Shown one piece after another: positions 16,709-24,294 of a stretch of DNA of 24,294 nt. The notes below the pieces were generated by a model. That model did no database searches. It was not told where the DNA came from and saw only the letters and a list, made by a program, of their open reading frames with translations. How positions within the stretch are numbered: the first letter of the stretch is position 1; every line of letters begins with the position of its first letter. Position numbers and translations under genes: made by a program. Origin of the DNA: Bacteroidales bacterium (GTDB taxonomy: Bacteria; Bacteroidota; Bacteroidia; Bacteroidales; UBA932); the NCBI GenBank assembly GCA_017548445.1, contig JAFYZZ010000076.1, positions 1 through 24,294 on the forward strand. The letters run 5' to 3'.

Positions 16709-17379
16709 AACGCATTTTAACAATCCTCCTCTGCTGCTTCGGTGCGGCTGCGATCCTTTGCAGCTGCGGCGGCAATGCCGGCAACAAGTCCGGTGCGGAC
16801 AAAGCCGCCGCCGATTCGCTCAAGGCAGCGAAGAAAACCCAGCGTACTATGGACAAAATCGCAAAACTGCCGGAAGAACCGGTCTTCGACATCATCACTT
16901 CGATGGGCGTCATCAAGGTGAAGCTCTATGCCGACACGCCCAAGCACCGCGAGAACTTCGCGAAACTGGCGCTTGAAAAGTATTATGACGGAACTCTTTT
17001 CCACCGCGTCATCAACGGGTTTATGATCCAGGGCGGAGACCCGCTCACGAAGAATCCCGCCAACAAGGCCCGTTTCGGTACGGGCGGCCCGGACTATACC
17101 GTTCCGGCCGAGTTCGTGCCGCAGCACACCCACAAGAAGGGCGCCCTGGCGGCCGCCCGCCGCGGCGACGCCGTGAATCCCTTCAAGGAATCTTCCGGCT
17201 CCCAGTTCTATCTGGTGCAGGACGAAGTGGGCTGCTCGCAGCTGGACGGGGAATATACCGTATTCGGCGAAGCCATCGAGGGCCTGGACGTGATCGACAA
17301 GATCGCCGCCGTGCAGACCGACAACCGCGACTGCCCCCTGCAGGATGTAAAAATCGTGACCATAAAACTTTCCGACTAG
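16705..17379 (+). CDS. Lipoprotein peptidyl-prolyl cis-trans isomerase (cyclophilin type)
   Basis: A 224-residue protein with a lipoprotein signal (MKRILTILLCCFGAAAILCSC, lipid Cys21), a charged linker and a cyclophilin domain from about residue 58. Cyclophilin marks are YYDGTLFHRVINGFMIQGGD with the catalytic Arg, GSQFYLVQ, and the later LDGEYTVFGEAIEG. It probably assists folding of exported proteins at the periplasmic face. The start overlaps the flippase stop as ATGA, so translation is likely coupled, although the two products have no obvious functional link. Confidence 0.93.
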   Translation: MKRILTILLCCFGAAAILCSCGGNAGNKSGADKAAADSLKAAKKTQRTMDKIAKLPEEPVFDIITSMGVIKVKLYADTPKHRENFAKLALEKYYDGTLFHRVINGFMIQGGDPLTKNPANKARFGTGGPDYTVPAEFVPQHTHKKGALAAARRGDAVNPFKESSGSQFYLVQDEVGCSQLDGEYTVFGEAIEGLDVIDKIAAVQTDNRDCPLQDVKIVTIKLSD

Positions 17380-17454
17380 CCCTGTTGGCATAGTAATTGT
17401 TATCAAAACAGTCGAATAGTTTTTTCATAGGTTTAATTTAGGTTAGAATTGCGT

Positions 17455-17482
17455 GACGGCCCCGCTGGGAAGCAGGGCCGTC
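17455..17482. terminator. Hairpin after the cyclophilin gene, probable terminator
   Basis: GACGGCCC (17455-17462) pairs with GGGCCGTC (17475-17482), with three more inner pairs past a C-A mismatch and a GGGA loop. There is no strong T-tract. A T6 run at 17420-17425 lies upstream of it. The rest of 17380-17577 holds no gene; the open frame from 17449 crosses this hairpin and is not considered coding. Confidence 0.5.
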
Positions 17483-17522
17483 ATAATTGTTACCTGGGCC
17501 CACCGTTTTGCGGCGGCTGGCT

Positions 17523-17554
17523 ATTGTTTTTTCTTCCAACCCAATGTATCTTTG
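17523..17554 (+). promoter_or_regulatory. Promoter of the DUF4954-SIS-lplA unit
   Basis: ATTG (17523-17526) and TATCTTTG (17547-17554) are 20 bases apart; the -7 box is perfect. It ends 23 bases before the ATG at 17578 and excludes the upstream in-frame extension as coding. Confidence 0.65.
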
Positions 17555-17577
17555 TAAGATTAATAACAATTAGCCAT

Positions 17578-19782
17578 ATGGAAAAAGTGACCGTCCTTCC
17601 GCCCGAGAAGCTCATCAACGGCTGGATCGATCCCAAGTACCTTCCGGAAGGCAAGGACAAGTATTATCTCCGCAACAAGCAGGTACGCAAGCCGCGCGGC
17701 GGCTGGCGGCATCTTACGAGCGATGAGATCGAACGTCTGGTGAAGAACGACAACACCGCGGCCAGCTGGGACACCATCTGGGTTACCGACGAGTTCCGTC
17801 CGCACAGCATCAAGAACAACCGTTTCTATGGAACGGTGCGCATCGGCCGCGTGAGCGAGAACGGCCTGCAGTTCCACGACCTGCGTATGCCTATCGGCAT
17901 CACGAATTCCTCCATCCATTCCTGCGATATCGGAGACGACTGCGCCCTGCACAACGTCCACTATCTATCACACTATATCATCGGCAACCGCTGCATCCTC
18001 TTCAACATCGAGGAAATGTGCACCACGGACCATGCCAAATTCGGCAACGGCGTCATCAAGGACGGCGAGCCGGAGGACGTCCGCGTGAAGATCGAGGTGA
18101 TGAACGAGACCGGCTGCCGCGCCGTCTATCCCTTCGACGGGATGACGACGGCGGACGCCTATATGTGGGCCAAGTACATCGACGACGAGCCTCTGCAGAA
18201 ACGCCTGCAGGAGATGACGCAGGCCTCGATGGACCATCACCGGGGCTATTACGGCACCGTGGGCGAGGGCTGCGTGATCAAGAACTCTTCCATCATCAAG
18301 GATGTCAAGATCGGTGCCGCCTGCTATATCAAAGGCGCCAGCAAGCTCAAGAACATCACCATCAATTCTTCCGAGAAGGAGCCCTCGCAGATCGGCGAGA
18401 ACGTGATCCTGGTGAACGGCATTATGGGCTACGGCAGCCGCGTGTTCTATTCCTGCACGGCCATCCGTTTCGTGATCGGCAACAACAGCGCCCTCAAGTT
18501 CGGCGCCCGCCTGATCAATTCCATTCTGGGCGACAATTCCACGATTTCCTGCTGCGAGGTGCTCAACAACCTCATCTTCCCTGCGCACGAGCAGCACCAC
18601 AACAACTCCTTCCTGATCGCCGCCTGCGTGATGGGGCAGAGCAATATGGCCGCCGGCGCGACCATCGGTTCCAACCACAACAGCCGGACCAACGACAACG
18701 AGGTGGTGGCCGGCCGCGGCTTCTGGCCGGGCCTGTGCACCAGCATCAAGCATTCCAGCGTGTTCGCCTGTTACACGCTTCTCGCCAAGGCGGACTATCC
18801 TGCCGAGTTGAACATCCCCCTGCCGTTCTCCCTTGTATGCAACAATGCCAAGGAAAACAGGCTGGAAATTACCCCCGCTTTCTGGTGGAGCCGCAATATG
18901 TACGCGCTGGCGCGCAACAACTGGAAGTTCAAGACCCGCGACAAGCGGATTACCAAAACCCAGAACATCGAATTCGACACCTACGCCCCCGACAGTATGG
19001 AAGAGGTCATCCGGGCCAGGAAGCTCCTGGAGGTCTGGACGGCCAAGGCGTGGTACCGGAAAGAGAATAAAGCTTTCGACAACCTCAGTGACAAGCAACT
19101 CCGGGCTAAAGGCTTCGAGCTGCTCAACGGGGACTCCAAGACCGTGGACGACCTTGAGATTATCGGCGAAAACATAGAGAAGACCGATCGTTGCGTGCTC
19201 ATCCGCCGGGTCTGGCGGGCATACCACGCGTATGGCGATATGCTTATGCATTACGCGATGACCAATGCGATGGATTACCTTGAAGCCAATCCGGGCGAGA
19301 CGCTCAGCTCTATGTCTGCACTTCTCAAGAGCCGCCGTCAGCGTGAGTGGATCAATCTGGGAGGCCAGCTGATGATGACGACCGAATTCGACCGCATCCG
19401 GGCTGACATCCGCAGCGGGAAGCTCGCTTCCTGGAAAGACATCCACAAGCGGTACAATGACATCTGGAGGCGCTATCCCGTTGACAAGCTTCGCCACGCC
19501 TATCTCTCGCTGTGCTACTTGCTGAAGGTTGACCAGATGGACGCGGCGGCCTGGCAGCAGGCCATCACCGAAGAGATGCGCATCCAGCAGTTTATCTGCG
19601 ACGAGGTGTTCCTCACCCGCCAGAAGGATTACGAGAACCCGTTCCGCAAGGCCACCTACCGCAACGCCGAGGAGATGACCGCCGCGATCGGGCCGCTGGA
19701 GAAGAACAGTTTCGTCCGCCAGGTACAGGCGGAGACGGAGACCAACCTGAAACGCCTCGAGGCCCTGCGTTCCCGCATTTAA
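17578..19782 (+). CDS. DUF4954-family protein with left-handed beta-helix
   Basis: A 734-residue cytoplasmic protein common in Bacteroidota. The first half has many short imperfect hexapeptide-like turns (NSSIHSCDIGDDCALHNVHY, GEGCVIKNSSIIKDVKIGAA, GENVILVNGIMGYGSRVFYS), the mark of a left-handed beta-helix as in sugar-nucleotide acyl- and nucleotidyltransferases. The second half is mainly helical and charged. The N-terminus lacks the usual nucleotidyltransferase GxGTRL motif, so a pyrophosphorylase activity cannot be claimed. It is followed after 17 bases by a sugar-phosphate isomerase gene, which hints at a role with phosphosugars. The start at 17578 follows the promoter directly. Confidence 0.82.
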   Translation: MEKVTVLPPEKLINGWIDPKYLPEGKDKYYLRNKQVRKPRGGWRHLTSDEIERLVKNDNTAASWDTIWVTDEFRPHSIKNNRFYGTVRIGRVSENGLQFHDLRMPIGITNSSIHSCDIGDDCALHNVHYLSHYIIGNRCILFNIEEMCTTDHAKFGNGVIKDGEPEDVRVKIEVMNETGCRAVYPFDGMTTADAYMWAKYIDDEPLQKRLQEMTQASMDHHRGYYGTVGEGCVIKNSSIIKDVKIGAACYIKGASKLKNITINSSEKEPSQIGENVILVNGIMGYGSRVFYSCTAIRFVIGNNSALKFGARLINSILGDNSTISCCEVLNNLIFPAHEQHHNNSFLIAACVMGQSNMAAGATIGSNHNSRTNDNEVVAGRGFWPGLCTSIKHSSVFACYTLLAKADYPAELNIPLPFSLVCNNAKENRLEITPAFWWSRNMYALARNNWKFKTRDKRITKTQNIEFDTYAPDSMEEVIRARKLLEVWTAKAWYRKENKAFDNLSDKQLRAKGFELLNGDSKTVDDLEIIGENIEKTDRCVLIRRVWRAYHAYGDMLMHYAMTNAMDYLEANPGETLSSMSALLKSRRQREWINLGGQLMMTTEFDRIRADIRSGKLASWKDIHKRYNDIWRRYPVDKLRHAYLSLCYLLKVDQMDAAAWQQAITEEMRIQQFICDEVFLTRQKDYENPFRKATYRNAEEMTAAIGPLEKNSFVRQVQAETETNLKRLEALRSRI

Positions 19783-19799
19783 TCAAAACATAAAGTATT

Positions 19800-20810
19800 A
19801 TGAATCTGAAAGAAGAAAAATACGCAAAGTATTATCTCGTCCAGGAGATGATGGGGACCGTTCCCACCGTCGTCAAGTTCGACCCCGATTGTTCGAAGTT
19901 CGTCGCGGACTCCCTCCGCAAGACCGGCCGGATCTTCTTCTCCGGCGAGGGCTCTTCCCGCCTCTTCCCGGCCAAGAACTGCCGCCGCGTGGCTCTGACC
20001 TGGGGGCTGGCCGCCGAGGTCCAGAACGACGGCTCCCACCAGGCCGCGGACTATGACCTGAGTCATTTCACCGTTCTGATCGATTCCAACTCCGGACGGA
20101 CCAAGGAGGCCCTGATGCTGGCAAGGAAACTGCAGGCCGAGGGCCATAAGGACACCTTTGCCCTGAGCGCCAATCCCGACACCCCCATCCGCCAGGCGTG
20201 CGCGGACGGACACGTGCTCGGTTGCGGCTGGGAGGAGGCCGTGGCGGCCACCAAGAGCGTGGCCGAACAGGCTCTCTTCTGCGAGTCCATCTTCTGGAAT
20301 CTCGCCGGCAAGGATATGAAGGCCGCGTTGAAGGGTCTTCCCGAGAAGCTCGAGGCGGCGATGACCCTGCCCGTCCCTCCGGAGATCGTGGAGTGGGTGA
20401 AAGGCGCACATACCATCTATTTCGGCGGATACAACGACGGCGTGGCCGAGGAGCTGACCCTCAAGACCAACGAGATCACCCGCCGCAAGAGCGACTACCT
20501 GGAAGGAACCTATGCCGTCCACGGCATCGAGGAGGTGATGCAGGAAGGCGACATCGTGTTCCTGGTGGACCCCATCGAGAGCGAGTACGACAAGTTCCTG
20601 ACCGTCTTCAAGGGCGCCGGCGTGCACGTGGTGGCCATCGACACCAAACCCACGCCGTTCGAGAGGACCATCGTGGTCCCGGACGCCGGAGCGTTGCAGC
20701 CTTACGTCTATCTCTGCGCCGGATGGAACATCCTCGTGGAGGTGGGCATCAGCGACGGCATCAACCTCGACAAGCCGGAGCGCGCCCGCAAGGTCGGCAA
20801 CGAGATGTAA
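19800..20810 (+). CDS. SIS-domain sugar-phosphate isomerase or regulator
   Basis: A 336-residue protein with two SIS modules of the GlmS/AgaS type. The phosphosugar-binding marks are FFSGEGSSR (residues 46-54) and IDSNSGRTKE (94-103) in the first half; the second (YFGGYNDGVAEELTLKTNEI, FLVDP) is the degenerate partner. It may bind or isomerise an amino-sugar phosphate; the glutaminase domain of GlmS is absent. It lies between DUF4954 and lplA with gaps of 17 and 15 bases, so it is part of one operon. Confidence 0.85.
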   Translation: MNLKEEKYAKYYLVQEMMGTVPTVVKFDPDCSKFVADSLRKTGRIFFSGEGSSRLFPAKNCRRVALTWGLAAEVQNDGSHQAADYDLSHFTVLIDSNSGRTKEALMLARKLQAEGHKDTFALSANPDTPIRQACADGHVLGCGWEEAVAATKSVAEQALFCESIFWNLAGKDMKAALKGLPEKLEAAMTLPVPPEIVEWVKGAHTIYFGGYNDGVAEELTLKTNEITRRKSDYLEGTYAVHGIEEVMQEGDIVFLVDPIESEYDKFLTVFKGAGVHVVAIDTKPTPFERTIVVPDAGALQPYVYLCAGWNILVEVGISDGINLDKPERARKVGNEM

Positions 20811-20825
20811 TCCCGCGGTCGCCGT

Positions 20826-21782
20826 ATGCGGTTTCTGACGAACCCTTCGACCGACCCCTGGTTCAATATGTCGTTCGACGAGTACTGCCTGGAGCGGTAT
20901 GCGTCGAACGACCCTTTTTTCTATCTGTGGCGCAACCGCCCGAGCGTCATCATCGGTCTGAACCAGAATGCGTTCAGCGAGGTGAACCTGGCTTTCCTGG
21001 AGGAGCGCGGCATTGCTCTGGCCCGTCGCGTCACGGGAGGAGGCGCCGTCTATCACGACCTGCAGAACCTCAATTACACCTTCATCGGGCGCGATGTTTC
21101 GCCCCTTCCGATGGTGGAGGCGCTGTGCCGTTTGGGAGTGCCTGCGGAACTGACCGGGCGCAACGACATTTTCGTCGAGGGCCGCAAAGTTTCCGGCTAC
21201 GCACGCCGCGTGTGGCGCGACCGGCAGATCGTGCACGGCACGTTGATGTACGACGTGGACCTGGACACGCTCTCCCGCGCTTTGGACGTGCCGGGTTCCA
21301 AGTTGGCATCGAAGGGGATAGCTTCCGTCAAGAGCCGCGTGGCGAACCTGAAGGATTATCTGCCGCAATTCCCTTCGCTGGACGATTTTCAGGCTGTTTT
21401 GCAGGAGATGCTGTCCGCCGGTGATGCGGAACTGCCTTTCGGAGAGAATCGCCTGGCGGAGGTGCAGCGCATTTCCGAAGGGAAATTCTCCACCTGGGAG
21501 TGGATCTACGGGCATTCCCGGGCCACGGACCTGGTCCGTTCCGCACAGCTTCCTTGCGGCACGGTCGAGGCTCGCCTCGGCCTGGACCGCGGCATCCTCA
21601 CAGGCCTTGAATTTGGCGGCGACTTTCTCGGTGCCCTGCCCGCCGCCGAACTCGCCGACCGCCTTGTCGGCCTGCGCTTTGAGCGCAATGCAATCGGAGC
21701 GGCCTTGCGGGCCGCTCCGGTAGGGGACTGTTTCGACGGCACTTCCGCCGCCGACCTTCTGGAACTCCTCTTCGGAGCCTGA
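20826..21782 (+). CDS. lplA: Lipoate-protein ligase A family
   Basis: A 318-residue cytoplasmic enzyme that attaches free lipoate to E2 and H proteins via lipoyl-AMP. It shows the family core RRVTGGGAVYHDLQNLNYTF (residues 67-86), NDIFVEGRKVSGYARR with the expected catalytic Lys121, and HGTLMYDVDL; the C-terminal accessory domain carries EGKFSTWEWIYG. Close to the E. coli LplA length and layout. It ends three bases from the stop of the convergent lipoprotein gene. Confidence 0.92.
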   Translation: MRFLTNPSTDPWFNMSFDEYCLERYASNDPFFYLWRNRPSVIIGLNQNAFSEVNLAFLEERGIALARRVTGGGAVYHDLQNLNYTFIGRDVSPLPMVEALCRLGVPAELTGRNDIFVEGRKVSGYARRVWRDRQIVHGTLMYDVDLDTLSRALDVPGSKLASKGIASVKSRVANLKDYLPQFPSLDDFQAVLQEMLSAGDAELPFGENRLAEVQRISEGKFSTWEWIYGHSRATDLVRSAQLPCGTVEARLGLDRGILTGLEFGGDFLGALPAAELADRLVGLRFERNAIGAALRAAPVGDCFDGTSAADLLELLFGA

Positions 21783-21785
21783 CGC

Positions 21786-22721
21786 TTATGACTCGTCCCG
21801 GACGGCGAACCAGTTGGTGACGAGGGTGGTGGCGGAAACGCGGCCTTGCAGGCCGAAGCAGTCGCCCCGCGGAGTTTCCAGGTAATAGACGGCGGACACT
21901 TCGTAGCGGTCGGATTCCGGATTCTTTGCCATCCTGGCGCGGAACTCCTCCCAAACGTATTCCGGCACGGCCAGCGAGTCGTCAAGCTGCCAGACCGTCT
22001 CCCTCCAGCCATCGGCGGCCGAATAACCATTGCCTTGATAATTGTTCTGGAAGCGGACGCGTTTCAGCCGGCCGTCGTGGAAGATATAAAAGGTGTCATA
22101 ACCGGAGTCATTGGCAAGCCCGCGCACATCGCAACCGGGATAGCGGCCCGCGATGAAATCCAGTGCACCATCGTGCCCGGTTGACCAGTCCATACGGTTG
22201 AAATAGCTGTTGGCGTTCTCCAGCACGATACCTTCTTCGTCGATCAGGACGAAGTGAAGGGCATAGAGATCCGGTCCGAGCTCGGTGTGGAAGCGAAACT
22301 CATAATACTTGTGGCCGATGCCCCGGCGCGAAAACTCCGCCACGCGGTCATCATCGGACTTGGGGCAATATCTTTCGAAACCCAGGGCCTTGAAGGCGTC
22401 CGCCACGGCACGCGGGAGGTCATATCCGGGAGCCTGACGGTCAAATTCCCGCAGGGTCAGCTGCCATACTCCGTCCTGGTATTCGCTTTGGCAGGGGTGG
22501 CCTGCCGGGTCCTCAAAATAGATGACGGCACTGCCGACAGCGGTGCCATACGCATCCGTAACCCGGACATTGCCGCCGTTGCGGGCGAAGAAATCTTTCT
22601 GTATCTCAATAGGGATTTCCTGCTGGGAAAGCCGGCTTTCCGGGAATTCTTCCCATCCGCACGAGCAAAAGGCGGCAGCCGTACACAAAAGAACCGATAT
22701 TCTTAAAACAAAATTTTTCAT
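21786..22721 (-). CDS. PepSY-like lipoprotein, unknown function
   Basis: A 311-residue predicted lipoprotein (MKNFVLRISVLLCTAAAFCSC, lipobox FCSC). The start at 22721 was chosen because it opens the signal peptide and follows a full promoter; the in-frame ATG at 22796 lies upstream of that promoter. The mature part has three or four similar modules, each a helix with an aromatic/acidic start and then paired strands (IPIEIQKDFFARNG, PRAVADAFKALGFERY, VPEYVWEEFRARMAKN), which recalls the BLIP-like/PepSY-like proteins of Bacteroides. These are exported and may bind proteins or peptides, but no function is established. The gene is convergent with lplA. Confidence 0.75.
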   Translation of the reverse strand: MKNFVLRISVLLCTAAAFCSCGWEEFPESRLSQQEIPIEIQKDFFARNGGNVRVTDAYGTAVGSAVIYFEDPAGHPCQSEYQDGVWQLTLREFDRQAPGYDLPRAVADAFKALGFERYCPKSDDDRVAEFSRRGIGHKYYEFRFHTELGPDLYALHFVLIDEEGIVLENANSYFNRMDWSTGHDGALDFIAGRYPGCDVRGLANDSGYDTFYIFHDGRLKRVRFQNNYQGNGYSAADGWRETVWQLDDSLAVPEYVWEEFRARMAKNPESDRYEVSAVYYLETPRGDCFGLQGRVSATTLVTNWFAVRDES

Positions 22722-22741
22722 AAAATCATAATAAAGTGCCG

Positions 22742-22773
22742 CAAAGGTAGCTAATTGGCCACAATATTCCAAA
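22742..22773 (-). promoter_or_regulatory. Promoter of the PepSY-like lipoprotein gene
   Basis: On the minus strand TTTG (22773-22770) is followed after 20 bases by TACCTTTG (22749-22742). Both boxes match the Bacteroidota consensus perfectly. The -7 box ends 20 bases before the ATG at 22721. Confidence 0.8.
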
Positions 22774-22800
22774 TCGACCCACTGCTGATTAATCAATTAC

Positions 22801-22844
22801 TTACAGAACGACTCCGGGCATTTTGACCCGGAGTCGTTCTGTAA
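22801..22844. terminator. Perfect 18-bp hairpin after the tricorn-like protease gene
   Basis: Bases 22801-22818 pair without mismatch with 22827-22844 over an eight-base loop. It lies 29 bases beyond the protease stop codon at 22874. There is no T-tract on either side, so it may be a processing or stabilising end rather than a standard intrinsic terminator. Its core CCGGG/CCCGG resembles the REP-like copies. Confidence 0.7.
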
Positions 22845-22873
22845 CCTATTGATAATCAGTAAAAGGTAGAAGC

Positions 22874-24294
22874 TTACTTGCTCTTGTCCGGAGCGGCGGG
22901 GGTGCCGGGCAGCGGCTTGTAGTTCTTGAGTTCGCCCTTCAGGTATTCCACGGCCTTCTCCAGTTGGGCGTCCTTGCCGTTCCAGTCTTCGAAGGGGTTG
23001 ATGTCCACCACGATGTCGGGATCGACGCCGTGGCCTTCGATGATCCATTCACCCTCGGTGGAGTAGGAGGTGAAGAACGGGGTGCGCATATCCTGGCCGT
23101 CCACGAACTGGCGTGAACCGGAGATGCCCACGATGCCGCCCCAGCTGCGGGTGCCGATCAGCTTGCCGAGGCCGAGCTGGCGGAAGCCGTACGGGAAGAG
23201 GTCGCCGTCGGAAGAGGAATACTTGTCGATGAGGCAGACCTTCGGGCCGTAGAACGTCTCGTTCGGGACGGGCTGGTTGCCGCCGTTGCGGTACATATTG
23301 ACCCGGTAGACTTCGCGCTGGAGGCGCTCCAGGATCATCGGGGACACGTTGCCGCCGCCGTTCATACGGTCGTCGACGATAAGCGCCTTCTTATCCAGCT
23401 GGGTGTAGAAGAGCTTGGTGAACATATCCAGGCCCTCGGTGCTCATATCGGGGATGTGGATGTAGCCGATCTCTCCGCCGGAGAGCTTGTCCACCTTCTC
23501 GATGTTCGTCTGTACCCAGTCGTAGTAGGCCAGGTTGGACTCGTCAGCCACGGGTTTCACGTACACGGTCCGGGTTCCCTTGCCGGAGGCGGAAGAGGCG
23601 ATCTTCAGGGAAACGGTCTTTCCGGCCTTACCGATGAGAGCCTGCCCCGGATCCACCAGGTCCTTGGCCGGCGTGCCGTTCACTTCCACGATGTAGTCGC
23701 CCACCTTGGCGTCCACGCCGGGGGTACGGAGCGGGCAGCGCAGGGAAGCGTCCCAGTCGGCGCCCCGGAAGATCTTCTCGATCTTGAAGGCGCCGGTGCC
23801 TTTGTCCTTGCTGTACTGCGCTCCCAGCAGGCCGGTGGCGATGCGCGGGATGTCCGGGCTCTCGCCGGAAGTGATGTAGGCGTGGCCGATGTTCAGCTCG
23901 CCGATCATCTCGCCGATCAGGTAGGTGAGGTCGTCGCGGTGCTTGACGTAAGGGAGCATCTGGCCGTATTTCTCACGCATATGGTCCCAGTCCACGCCGT
24001 GCATATTCTCCACATAGAAGTTGTCGCGGGTGATGCGCCAGCTCTCGTCGAAGATCTGCGCCCATTCGGCTTCGTGGTCGATCATCATATCCATTTCGCC
24101 GACGGGCACGGAGCCGCCGCGGGCGGGGCCGCCGCCGAAGGGAACGACCTTGTACTGGCCGTCGCTGCGCACCAGCGCCTTCTTGGCATCAGGGGTGAGC
24201 GCGAGCGGCATATCGGCGGGGCCGTCGCCGGTCTGCAGGGTCTGCAGGTCGAGGGTCTTGACCGAAGCGCCGCCACGGCCGCCGGGACCGCCGG
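22874..24294 (-). CDS. Tricorn-like S41 peptidase, 3' part only
   Basis: The 5' end lies beyond the right edge; about 473 residues are visible and the frame stays open to 24294. Numbering from the ATG at 24211, a helical segment with DESWRITRDNFYVENMHGVDWD (55-76) is the C1 domain of tricorn-like proteases. A PDZ domain spans about 130-220 and the S41 core about 225-410. The catalytic histidine His110 (GELNIGHAY), nucleophile Ser334 (SSSDGD) and Glu392 (IIEGHGVDPD) are visible. The residue before the histidine is Gly rather than the Ser found in archaeal tricorn. The missing N-terminal part normally holds beta-propellers and, in Bacteroidota, a signal peptide. It probably degrades peptides in the periplasm. 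Part of the open frame near 24212-24294 is Gly-rich (GGRGGASVK). Confidence 0.9.
   Translation of the reverse strand, partial: GGPGGRGGASVKTLDLQTLQTGDGPADMPLALTPDAKKALVRSDGQYKVVPFGGGPARGGSVPVGEMDMMIDHEAEWAQIFDESWRITRDNFYVENMHGVDWDHMREKYGQMLPYVKHRDDLTYLIGEMIGELNIGHAYITSGESPDIPRIATGLLGAQYSKDKGTGAFKIEKIFRGADWDASLRCPLRTPGVDAKVGDYIVEVNGTPAKDLVDPGQALIGKAGKTVSLKIASSASGKGTRTVYVKPVADESNLAYYDWVQTNIEKVDKLSGGEIGYIHIPDMSTEGLDMFTKLFYTQLDKKALIVDDRMNGGGNVSPMILERLQREVYRVNMYRNGGNQPVPNETFYGPKVCLIDKYSSSDGDLFPYGFRQLGLGKLIGTRSWGGIVGISGSRQFVDGQDMRTPFFTSYSTEGEWIIEGHGVDPDIVVDINPFEDWNGKDAQLEKAVEYLKGELKNYKPLPGTPAAPDKSK

Noticed and set aside
17968..19497. A 509-codon minus-strand frame
   Set aside because: Shadow of the DUF4954 gene with no recognisable domain.

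Overview
The window looks like chromosomal DNA from a GC-rich member of the Bacteroidales (Bacteroidota), probably an uncultured gut or rumen type near Rikenellaceae/Alistipes; the genus is a guess. Three things point there. Many start sites have the Bacteroidota sigma-ABfr promoter element TAnnTTTG, three of them with a TTTG-like -33 box 19-20 bases upstream. Several secreted proteins have Bacteroidota-style lipoprotein signals. The gene families (DUF4954 protein, b558-type SdhC, Bacteroidales-like ribosomal proteins) fit. No tRNA, rRNA, CRISPR array, transposase or integrase gene is complete in the window.

Layout. Positions 1-2450 are visibly less GC-rich. They hold a non-coding left end with two short tRNA-3'-end-like segments, a propeller-like lipoprotein (394-1899) and, across a bidirectional terminator, a small lipocalin-like lipoprotein (2018-2443). 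From 5568 down to 2018 the minus strand appears to be one transcription unit: an unknown 174-residue protein, a strongly structured 136-base segment, a reverse transcriptase (RT), a CE1-type esterase lipoprotein whose start overlaps the RT stop (ATGA), and the small lipoprotein. From 5586 to 11343 come housekeeping genes: a small secreted protein, X-Pro aminopeptidase, dusB-lpxK, and pyrH-frr. From 11438 to 15169 there is a succinate dehydrogenase cytochrome b gene without its A and B partners, then rplM-rpsI-rpsB-tsf with structured leaders. From 15242 to 24294 come a flippase with a coupled lipoprotein cyclophilin, a DUF4954/SIS/lipoate-ligase operon, a PepSY-like lipoprotein, and the 3' part of a tricorn-like S41 protease that runs off the window.

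The most interesting part is the RT locus. The RT (about 409 residues, catalytic YSDD) lacks the retron NAxxH and VTG signatures, has no visible maturase or endonuclease domain, and no template/variable repeat pair was noticed. Directly upstream, in the same sense, a perfect 12-base inverted repeat (4839-4850 with 4963-4974) encloses three hairpins: one with a GNRA loop, one of 13 bp with a symmetric internal loop, and one short palindrome. A possible pseudoknot lies among them. This is retron-like architecture beside a non-retron RT, so it is a candidate undescribed RT/ncRNA system. A purely cis-acting leader of the RT mRNA is the main alternative.

Secondary observations are REP-like hairpins placed in 5' leaders, two very short or leaderless promoter/start arrangements, structured r-protein leaders, and a possible integration scar at the left edge. 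All identifications rest on reading the sequence and on memory of protein families; no database search was run.
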